Assembly: GCF_032854445.1 (NCBI RefSeq)
Contig: NC_088300.1
Location: forward strand, 79,910,101-79,957,083
Origin: Liolophura sinensis
Taxonomy: Eukaryota > Mollusca > Polyplacophora > Chitonida > Chitonidae
Direction: 5' to 3'
DNA length: 46,983 nt
Made by a program: the position numbers and the translations under genes. The notes beneath the pieces were generated by a model that was not told where the DNA came from, did no database searches, and saw only the letters and a list, made by a program, of their open reading frames with translations. This document shows positions 14,001 to 26,000 of this stretch, piece after piece; positions within the stretch are counted from its first letter, which is position 1, and each line of letters opens with the position of its first letter.

Positions 14001-17000
14001 GTCACTTACACAACGGCATCACACCGTAACAGACAGAGATGGGAGAGAATGGGAAATGATTCACTTACACAACAGCATCACAACGTGACAGACAGGGATG
14101 GCAGAGAATGGGAGAATGAGTCACTTACACAACAGCATCACACCGTAACAGACAGGGATGGCAGAGAATGGGATGGGAGAATGAGTCACTTACACAATGG
14201 CATCACCCTGTAACAGACAGGGATGGCAGAGAATGGGAGAATGAGTCACTTACACAATAGCATCACACTGTAACAGACAGGGATGGCAGAGAATGGGAGA
14301 ATGAGTCACTAACACAATGGCATCACCCTGTAACAGACAGGGATGGCCGAGAATGGGAGAATGAGTCACTTACACAACGTCATCACACAGTAACAGACAG
14401 GGATGGCAGAGAATGGGAGAATGAGTCTAACACACCATACAATCTATTATAGTTTCAGTTTGGATGGGTACCTGACAAACATCAAGACCAATGGTGGAGA
14501 CCAGAGGTACCTGACAAACATCATGACCAATGGTGGAGACCATAGCTATCTGACAAACATCATGACCAGTGGTGGAGACCAGAGGTACCTGACAAAAGGT
14601 ACTTGACAAACATCATGACCAATGGTGGAGACCAGAGGTACCTGACAAACATCAAGACCTGTGGTGGAGACCAGAGGTACCTGACAAACACCAAGATCTG
14701 TGGTGGATACCAGAGGTACCTGACAGACCTCATGATCAATGATGGAGTCCAGAGGTACCTGACAGACCTCATGACCAATGATGGAGACCAGGGGTACCTG
14801 ACAAACATCATGACCTGTGGTGGAGACTAGACATACCTGACAAACATCATGACCTGTGGTGGAGACCAGAGGTACCTGACAGACATCATGACCAGTGGTG
14901 GAGACCAGAGGTACCTGACAAACATCATGACCTGTGGTGGAAACCAGAGGTACCTTACAAACATCATGACCTGTGGTGGAGACCAGAAGTACCTGACAAA
15001 CATCATGACCGGTGGTGGAGACCAGAGGTACCTGACAGACATCATGACCAGTGGTGGAGACAAGAGGTACCTAACAGGCCTCATGACCGATGGTGGAGAC
15101 CAGAGGTACCTGAAAAACATCATCACCTGTGGTGGAGACCAGAGGTCCCTTACACCTATCATGACCGGTGGTGAAGATCACAGGTACCTGACAGACCTCA
15201 TGACCAGTGGTGGAGACCAGAGGTACCTGACTGAAATCATGACCAGTGATGGAGAACAGAGGTACCTGACAAACATCATGACCAATTCGTGGGCTGATCA
15301 CCTGTGGTGTGAACAATGTGTAAACTAACAGAGTCAGCTACTGCATTGCAATGCTGTCAAAACAGACAACCATCTTTCTTACCTGAGAAATATGGTGAGG
15401 AACCAGGACAGTGATATCATACTCAGTAAACCCAGTGTCTCCAGCTTCTGAAACAGGCTGGGCAGGTTATCCTGTATCAGGTCTTCAAATACACCTGTCA
15501 ACACAAACACACCTGTGTGTCAACACACCTTGATGTCAACACAAGTACACCCTGGAGTCAACATAAACACACACTGGTGTCAATACAAACACACTTGTAT
15601 GTCAACACAAACCCACCTGCATGTCAACACAAACCCACCTGCATGTCAACACAAATCCATCTGCATGCCAACACAAACACACCTGCATGTCAACACAAAC
15701 GTACCTCTCTGTCAACACACCTTTATGACAACACAAACACACCTCTGTGTCAACACAAACATGCCTCTGTGTCAACACAAACATGCCTGCATGTCAATTC
15801 AAACACGCAAGTTTGTCTGTAAACTCAATCACCTGCATGTCAACACACCTGTGTGTCAACAGACACACTTGTATGTCAACACAAACACACCTGTATGTCA
15901 CCACAAACATACCTGTATGTCAAAACAGGCACTTGTGCATTGTATGTCAACACAAACACACTTGTATGTCAACACAATCCCCTGTATATCAACACACTTG
16001 TATGTCACCACAAGCACACCTGCATGTCAAAACAAACACACCTGTATGTCAACACAATCACTTGTATTCTATCAAGACATGGAAAAAATTCGGCCTTCAT
16101 TTGTCAAACGTTGTCTTTAATCACTTGATCAAGTAATGAGCCACAAACAGCTCTACCTTGGTCAATGAGAGCGCCCACTACTTTGGTGTTGTAGTAATCA
16201 GGGAGAAGTCGTTCACACAAGGCAGTCAACAACCAAAATGCATTCTCCTCATTTGCATATAGCAGCAGGACACTGGTGACAATGTTCATGGCTTGACAGT
16301 AGCCTGTGATCAGAAAGAAAATGAATAAGACATAACTACGGCCACATAATTCTGCTCAATATGCAACAACATTCATGTACAGGTATGTAACAAGTACTTT
16401 ACAACCTGACTGACAAACCAGACACAACAAGACGTGTTCTGCTCTGGTTTCTCTCTGCCCCAAGGGCTGTGGAACCATTTCCTGCCTGTGAAAATGACTG
16501 CCCTCCAGGCTGAAGCCTTTAGAAACATTGGTATGGCCAGTATTCCACAATAATACTATGGCCTTACACAGGGTTGAACTTTTATATTCTGATACTACTA
16601 AACAGTTGGCCAATCCAATTTTCAGACAATTTTGTATGAGCAATTTCTAGTATAATATTACCAAAATAGTCAAAAATAATACTAAATACAAATGAAACCA
16701 TTTGAGGAAATAGAGTGAGAGCAGAAATGTAATAGTTGACCTATATTGGGATTTCTCCAGGCATAGCTGGTAAGGACTCTCCTGAGGGCATCAATGCCTA
16801 GCTGAGACTGGAAGGCTGGGTGCTCAGGTAGGGATCTGATAAACACAACACAGGATCATTAAATCTCCTATTGAGGAGAAAACAAACAGGCAGTCAAATA
16901 CCTGACCATTGTACAGTATATGCAGTGGTTGGAAGTAAGACCACGAGTAACAAATGAACATTTATAATCCAATTAGGACAAAAACATGGCCTTACCTGCA

Positions 17001-20000
17001 TGTGCAGCATATTAAATAAAATTTTACAAGAAAGAACTTCTCCATGCTTGTTAATATAAGTCCATTCAATTCTGTGTGAGTAGATGTAGGTGAAATTAAA
17101 CCAATCCTCACAATGATAGAAAACACTTTTTCACAACCTTGTCCTTCAGGATTTTCAAGGCCTAATCAATGTTTATTGCATTTTACATTCTCTTGACAAT
17201 CTTCACTTAAATGTAACAACATGAGACATACATGTACGGAGATATTACATGAGATGTTACTTGTAACATAGATGTTAGGTGTAGCAGAGATGTTAGGTGC
17301 AGAGATGCTAAGTGTAGCAGAGATGTTAGGTGTAGCAGAGATGTTAGATTACCAGAGATGTTAAGTGAGGCAGAGATGTTAATTGTAACACAGATGTTAG
17401 GTGTAGCAGAGATGTTAGGTGTAGCACATTTGTTAGGTGTAGCAGAGATATTAGGTGTAGCAGAGTTGTTAGTGGTAGCAGAGTTGTTAGGGGTAGCGGA
17501 GTTGTAACACAGATGTTAGGTGTAGCAGAGATGTTAGGTGTAGCACATTTGTTAGGTGTAGCAGAGTTGTTAGGGGTAGCGGAGTTGTTAGGGGTAGCGG
17601 AGTTGTTAGGGGTAGCGGAGATGTTAGGTGTACGAGAGGTGTTAGGTGTAGCACAGTTAACAGGTGTACCAGAGATGATAGGTGTAGCAGAGATGTTAGG
17701 TGTGGCAGAGTTGGTAGATGTAGTAGAGATGTTAGGTGTACCAGAGTTGTTAGGTGTAGTAGAGATGTTACTACCTGTGGAGATCTCTCTCAATCTCCTC
17801 CGCAGCAAATGTGTACTTCTTACAGCTCTCCTTCACAATGTGCTTGTAATAGCCTGGGTTAGTCTCCATCTGAAATTAATCACATTCATATTTCTCTGTG
17901 AAATTCTTTCAAAATCTCAGTTGTAAGATATATCAGCTCAAGCGAGTGTTTACATGATGACAACATGTACGTGTAAAATTTATTGGCATAGATGAAATGT
18001 ACGATAACAGTTATCATACCGACGTGTAAGGAAACAAGTACCTGTTTTATGCATCCCAAAGACAAATCAAATACATCAAAACTGCTGTTGTTCATAAGCT
18101 GAGAATTTAGTTCAAGTGCTTTGTTTCTCAACTATCTTGTCACAGCACCATGTGCATGACCTCTGACCTCATTGACTGCTCCTGAGAAGAGCATCCACAT
18201 CTCTCCCCTCAGCTTATCTGGTATTCCCTTTAGCACCAGCTCATGAGTCCTGTGGGTCCTGTACATACACATGCCCCTGAGGACAAGACAAAAAGAGAAA
18301 CACTCAGCGTATTTCAGAAGTGGCAAATTAGAATACACACCCACACAGACTATACTGAAGACTGTACTGTATTTACACCTTTGACATCAAAACTAAATAT
18401 TAGCCTGCATTGTAACATTGACTGTGTTACGTTCAAGTTGGAAGAAAACTAACTTTTACTTTTAACTAATTTAACCATAAATGGTCTTAAATAACGTCTA
18501 TATTATTTTTACACTAGAGCAATGAAATTCTACCAAAATAAGACGTGTATAAAATGATAGGAGTACTTGTACAGAGGAAATCCTGTCATAAAGTTTACTG
18601 TACAATTTAGGGTAGACAACTCTGAGATCTGAAAAACCCATGAAATTTTCCAGTACAAGCTAGTACATGCAAATGTCAGTACATACAAGATTTGGTAAGC
18701 AATGGTCATAGAGACTTACCTGCCATACTCCGCAAAGTGGACATCCCACAAGTGTTGTTTGACGGACTCCTTAGCTGAGAGCTCATCTGAGTTTCGACGG
18801 CAGAACAAGCTGATTAGCGCTGGCTGAAACTCCCCATTACCCTCTATGTCACCTGACAGGTATAAGGAATGGGATAACTGACAACTGTCAGGGCAACAAG
18901 CTGTATTTGAAAATTTTAGCAGATCTTAACAGATCTTTTGGCCATAAATGGCATTATTAAATATAATACACAAGATAAGAAAAATGTAGAAAACACACTT
19001 TACCATTTTCATATTATCACTATATGCCCAATTTTAAAATGTTTTACCTGCAATGTCCTTGGATTGCTCTAATGATGAGTTTGAACTGTTGTCTTCTTTG
19101 GTTGAATTTTCACTTGAAAAAAAAAAAACAACAAAAAAAAATAAACAACAACCTGAAAGTCAGTTTTTGTTAATATTCAGAACTACAACAAAAATAGGTC
19201 TTTTGTGAAAGTCCATCAAATCCAATAAGAAGCCCATTAAGACAACAATACAAAACTGATTACTTGAAAATAAGAATCAATCTGGGAATCCAAATTTATC
19301 AGTAAAGCCACATGGGATGCATAGTATTTTATATCTACACAGACATAATTTATCCATCACAGTCAAATGTATTCACTTACGGGTATTTTTTATTTACAGA
19401 CTGTTTGGACAGGAAATCTGATATCCTCTCTAATATCATGTTCCTGTCTTTAAACTGTGTGAACACAAAGTTCATCTGCAAAGAAAGGGAACGCACATAC
19501 TATTATACATTGCAAACAAACGCACAATGAAGAAAACCACATACACTGATTATTAAAGTTGGAAATATGCCACATTGTCCTGTACTTCAGGATAAGTGGA
19601 TAACTTCAGCCGTAAACAGATATAAGATTCATTTATTTACCAGTGTTTTACGCCACACTGAAAAATATTTCACCTATATGATAATGGCCAGCTTTACATT
19701 GAGAGGAAATCGGGCAGAGCCCTGGGGAAACCAACAACCATCTGCAGGTTGCTGGCAGACTTTCCCACATACAACCGGAAAGGAAGCCAGTGATCACATG
19801 GGTGAGACGCTCTTGGGTCATTGTATTGCACTGGTACAATAACTACTAGGCCACGCAGGAGCCCAAGGTACAAAAGGCGCACAGGTTGGTAACATGCTAA
19901 GGGATCTAGAACAGGAAGTAAATGATTTAGATTATAAACACACTTGAAAAACAAAAGCCTATTATAATTATTCTATTGTTTTTTTTTTTTTTTTCAAATT

Positions 20001-23000
20001 AATATGCTAATATGCTTTAACTTTATTCACACTGCAGTCAGTCTAGGGACATGTTTAATCCAACACAAGAGTTCCCTGGCTTACCTTTCCTTTGGTGGTT
20101 ATAACCAGAGCGTTATTCATGATGTTCCCTGTGGAAGCGTTGTCCACCTTCTCCACCAGAAGTATATCCCTCAGGGGTATAATCACAGTCACTAAACGCC
20201 TTACCTACAAAACCAGTAGTATATTCCTCAGGGGCATCATCACAGTCACTAAACGCCTCACCTACAAAACCAGTAGTGTATCCCTCAAGGGCATCATCAC
20301 AGAGACTAAACCCGTAACCTACAAAACCAGCAGTATATCCCTCAGGGGTATCATCACAATCACTAAACCTCTCGCCTACAAAACCAGTAGTATATCCCTC
20401 AGGGGTATCATCACAGTCACTAAACGCCTCACCTACACAACCAGCAGTATATTGCTCATGGGTATCATCACCGTCACTAAACCCCTCGCCTACAAAACCA
20501 GTAGTATATCCCCCAAGGGTATCATCACAGTCACTAAACGCCTCACCTTCAAAACCAGTAGTAATTATTTATTTATTCATTTTTGATTGGTGTTTTACGC
20601 CATACTCAAGAATAATTCGCATATGCTGACAGCTGCCAGCATTATGGTTGGAGGAAACCGGGCAGAGCCAGGGGGAAACCCAAGACCATCCGCAGGCAAA
20701 ACCAGTAGTATATCCCTCAGGGGTATCATCACAGTCACTAAACCTCTCCCTTACAAAACCAGTTGTACATCCCTCAGGGGTATTATCACAGTCACTAAAC
20801 CTCTCCCTTACAAAACCAGTTGTATATCCCTCAGGGGTGTCATCACAGTCACTAAACCTCTCCCTTACAAAACCAGTTGTACATCCCTCAGGGGTATCAT
20901 CACAGTCACTAAACCTCTCCCTTACAAAACCAGCTGTACATCCCTCAGGGGTATCATCACAGTCACTAAACCTCTCCCTTACAAAACCAGCTGTACATCC
21001 CTCAGGGGTATCATCACAGTCACTAAACCTCTCCCTTACAAAACCAGTTGTACATCCCTCAGGGGTATCATCACAGTCACTAAACCTCTCCCTTACAAAA
21101 CCAGTTGTATATCCCTCTCCCTTACAAAACCAGTTGTATATCCTTCAGGGGTATCATCACAGTCACTAAACCTCTCCCTTACAAAACCAGTTGTACATCC
21201 CTCAGGGGTATCATCACAGTCACTAACCCTCTCCCTTACAAAACCAGTTGTACATCCCTCAGGGGTATCATCACAGTCACTAAACCTCTCCCTTACAAAA
21301 CCAGTCGTACATCCCTCAGGGGAATCATCACAGTCACTAAGTGCCTCACCTACAAAAGCAGTAGATACACTAACTGCAGTACACGTGGACCAGCCCTTCA
21401 TCAGCCTTTACAACGATACCGCTGACCGAACACTGAGATACCTGAACTGCAGTACACGTGGACCAGCCCTTCAGCAGCCTTTACAATGATACAGTTGACA
21501 GAACACTGAGATACCCCCAACTGCAGTACACGTGGACCAGCCCTTCAGCAGCCTTTACAATGATACCGCTGACCGAACACTGAGATACCCCAACTGCAGT
21601 ACACGTGGACCAGCCCTTCAGCAGCCTTTACAATGATACCGCTGACAGAACACTGCGATATCCCAACTGCAGTACACGTGGACCAGCCCTTCGGCAGCCA
21701 AATGATACCACTGACAGAACACTGAGATACCCCAACTGCACTACACACGGACCAGCCCTTCAGCAGCCTTTACAATGATACCGCTGACAGAACACTGAGA
21801 TACCCCAACTGCAGTACACGTGGACCAGCCCTTCGGCAGCCAAATGATACCACTGACAGAACACTGAGATACCCCAACTGCATTACACATGGACCAGCCC
21901 TTCAGCAGCCTTTACAACGATACCGCTGACAGAACACTGAGATACCCAAACTGCATTACACGTGCACCAGCCCTTCAGCAGCCTTTACAATGATGCCAAA
22001 ATGACTGAGTTAATAAGGTATTATTCTAGGTGAATAGTGAAATTTTAATTCACATATTAATCCCAGGAAAAGTTTTTTTAAACAATGATCAGATGAATGC
22101 ATCAGTAAGAAATGTGGACTAACTCTGCTGGTAAAACAGAGGTAGTTGACAGAGAGGTACATCCTGCCCCAGACATGCTGCTTGTTGTAGGGTGTCCATA
22201 GAGTGCATTCAGAGTCACCATCTAACTTCTCCTCCTGTGGTAATCTGAAAGCTGACCTGCCAACCAAAACCAATGTTACATAAAGATAAGATGTCCAATC
22301 AAAGCAGGCCTTACATTTGGTGTTCAATAATGAGGCTCTTTTATTAAAAATATCTCAAATGTACATGTATATGCAATAAAACCCCAATTATGACGTCAAA
22401 CTATTGTTACATTACTAAGTAACAAATCTGTGTCATTTAGCATGCAGACCTAACTGCACAAATGTGTTTTTATGCACGTAACGCACAAGTGTCAGCAGGG
22501 TGGGTTCTAAGTTGTGGAACGTCCCATTCCTTATAATAATGGAGCCTATGCCCCTTCGGAGCTTCTGCCTCGTTAATTGTAAGGAATGGAGCATTACGTG
22601 GTCATTTCCCTCATGCACTTCAGATAAATAAAGGTCAACTCTACAACTATCATGGATAAAAGACAGATTTAAATGATTTTCACCTTCTGATATTTTACAA
22701 TCTTTTAAGAATGTTATGTTTTTAATACAAACCTAAATATTTCACTCCTTGCTCTGGCATCCAGGTCTCTTTTTAAAGATGATATTTTCTTTTTTTTCCT
22801 AAAATCAGATAACAATGAAAACATATACAACAATGCACTTATTCTCATTATATCTCAAACACATATAAAAAAAAAAACCTGAAATTTCAACTTTACTCAA
22901 AAAAATCAATTTGGAAACACAGGATTTTTTTGTTTTTTGTGTTTTTTGGGGGGTGGGGGGGGGGTGATTTAACTGCTGTTTTTGATTTAAGGGTAAGACA

Positions 23001-26000
23001 GCACATATCCAAGATATATATCAATCACTGATAATATTTTGTTACAACACAGAATACCAAAAAACAAGGCACAATAGGTAGTGTTTCAAAATACAAGCAC
23101 ATATTTTATTATAAATTTCACACATTACTAATGTTAATTAGACATACCTGGACATAAATCGTATAGAATGATCTTGCTCAAAGCCCTCTTCAGAAATGAG
23201 CCTGTGACAAGGAAGACAGAAAGCAATTCAAGGTACATTTTCATGTTGGAAATGTATCTGATCCTACAAAGGCAGTTTACATCATGATCAGGATTACTTC
23301 ACATGCACTCGATGTAATTCAGTTTACAACTGATAACACTTGAAAGACGGTATTTCAAGACGGTCACAGAATACACGTGAACTTATCAGGAGCCAACCAA
23401 CACTTCAGTGCATGCCATGACAAATGATAGAACTTTTTACGATGTAGGCCTACTTCATATAACAAAGTACATGCTTCCATTACATATACAGTCCAGCTCT
23501 ATCATAACCCAAATCAATCCGAGAGATATTAAGCAACAAGCTGAAAAATATTGCGTTAATTTTCACACTGATTTAGATGAAATTTGTCTGCTGACAACTG
23601 AGTATGTGGAATGTGGAAACTACGTGTACTGTGCAACTCTGATCAATGCTGCCTTACTGTTTCATGGCCATATTGGCTAACTGCTCCATCAACTTGTACG
23701 TATCTGCACTGTTGAAGAACATGGAATAAAAGTACTGCAAAACAGAAGAAGAATTGTCTTCCATGAAATGTAAGCAAACTGGTGAAATAAAACAGAACAA
23801 ACAATAACCTACAATGTGCATAACAGTAAACAAAAACAAAATATTTGCTCAGATTTACATATTTTCACTGATGGTTTTATGTCCTAATAAGATGGCAGTC
23901 AAGTTTACAGGTTCAGGAAATCCAGCAGAGTCCAGTGAGAAACCACCACATCTTGCCAGACAAAAACCCACAGCCAAACTAGCTGCAGCGGGATATGAAG
24001 ACATTATCCTCCAAATGAAGTCATTAGACGACTATTGATCAGCAAGGTCCAAATGTTCTTAGAATCAATAGTTGAAATTCTCTTAGTATGAGATTTGGAA
24101 TTAGTAGTCAAGAGTGAAACAGTATATTAAATGTACAAAGATTTTTTTACAGTCAATGAGGACACGTATGGTTTACTGTAAATGAAATTCAAACAGCGTG
24201 AAATCTGCTTACCTCAGTATCTCTAGTCGATACTTTGATACTGTCTGGGAATAGCATATTATTGCCTCTTTCCAGTTTCTGAAAGAGGATACAAGGTAAA
24301 GATGAGAAAAAATGGACAGGTGTGTCATGAAAATTGAGTTTTTCATCTCAACAGGTGAAGTCCACACTAACTGTTCCACATGAGATAGACTGTGTGTCAT
24401 GACGACATGAGACAGCCTGTGTGTCATGACAACACAGTTTCTCACCTCCACAGGTGAGGTCTACACTAACTGTCCCACATGAGACAGCCTGTGTGTCATG
24501 ACAACACAGTTTCTCACCTCAACAGGTGAGGTCTACACTAACTGTCCCACATGAGACAGCCTGTGTGCCATGACAACACAGTTTCTCACCTCAACAGGTG
24601 AGGTCTACACTAACTGTCCCACATGAGACAGCCTGTGTGTCATGACAACACAGTTTCTCACCTCAACAGGTGAGGTCTACACTAACTGTCCCACATGAGA
24701 CAGCCTGTGTGTCATGACAACACAGTTTCTCACCTCAACAGGTGAGGTCTACACTAGCTGTTCCACGAGACACGGTCAATATGAAGTCTGTATTCCACAG
24801 TATTACTGATAGGATCATGGTCCTGTGACCTTCCTCAGATAGGATCATGGTCCTGTGACCTTCCTCAGATAGGATCATGGTCCTGTGACCTTCCTCAGAT
24901 AGGATCATGGTCCTGTGACCTTCCTCAGATCAATGTGGGAATCACACGACAAAAAAATGATAATCCTAGAGTCTTAAAGGATAAGGCAAATGGCAATCAT
25001 TAAAACACTTCTCCAGCTCGCTCAGTGTTTACTCCAGCTGAGTACTCTGTGTTTACCTTATGAAACATTCACAAACTGTCCCGCCCAACCTATCACATTT
25101 GTGGTGTGATATATCATACTATGGAGTTACATACTCCAAGCTCTTCCTTGTTATTATCCTGTAATAGTAAAATACATAAAATATGCCACATGCTCAGGGG
25201 AGCCATAAACTGTTAAAGTAGGGGCCTCATGCTTTGTACTACATTCCTGGACTGGGACATGTATCCGCATGCCTTGTACCACAATCCTGGCCTAGGCCAT
25301 GTATCCTCACACCTTGTACCACACTCCTGGACTGGGACATGTATCCGCATGCCTTGTACCACACTTGTGGCCTGGGACGTGTAACCTCGTGCCTTGTACC
25401 ACAATCCTGGCCTAGGCCATGTATCCTCACACCTTGTACCACACTCCTGGACTGGGACATGTATCCTCATGCCTTGTACCACACTCCTGGACTGGGACAT
25501 GTATCCTCACGCCTTGTACCACATTCCTGGCTTGAGACATGTATCCTCACTCAATCTACCACACTCCTGGCCTGGGACATGTATTCTCATGCCTTGTACC
25601 ACACTCCTGGACTGGGACATGTATTCTCATGCCTTGTACCACACTCCTGGACTGGGACATGTATCCTCACGCCTTGTACCACATTCCTGGCTTGAGACAT
25701 GTATCCTCACTCAATGTACCACACTCCTGGCCTGGGACATGTATTCTCATGCCTTGTACCACACTCCTGGCCTGGGACATGTATTCTCATGCCTTGTACC
25801 ACACTCCTGGACTGGGACATGTATTCTCATGCCTTGTTCCACACTCCTGGACTGGGACATGTATTCTCATGCCTTGTACCACACTCCTGGACACACACAT
25901 ACACACCACTGACACAAATATACACATGTACAGGTACTCACCGTTATATCTGTCCATCTCAGCACAATTTTGGCCTCCTTGCCCATTAGGAATGAGTAGA

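Noticed and set aside
10961-16070. CRISPR-like appearance of regular short repeats
   Set aside because: No unique spacers: units are contiguous tandem copies, and the context is an animal gene with introns.
16356-16643. 95-codon minus-strand ORF in intron 19
   Set aside because: No recognisable domain, and it lies between two certain exons of the Rab-GAP gene on the same strand; may be mobile-element debris.
20159-20194. Nearer acceptor gcgtttag for exon 13
   Set aside because: It would leave phase 0 from exon 12 running into TGA; the ttttgtag acceptor keeps phase and family spacing.
20587-21489. 300-codon ORF on the plus strand
   Set aside because: Formed by the 57-bp array and the SINE; antisense to exon 13 copies.
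22484-22620. Inverted pair ccattccttataa / ttgtaaggaatgg as a MITE
   Set aside because: Short and imperfect with no target duplication; not enough to call an element.
23880-24010. Possible very diverged SINE body (ggaaatccagcagagtcc, gagaaaccacc)
   Set aside because: Resembles molluscan SINE body motifs, but too diverged to define ends or family.
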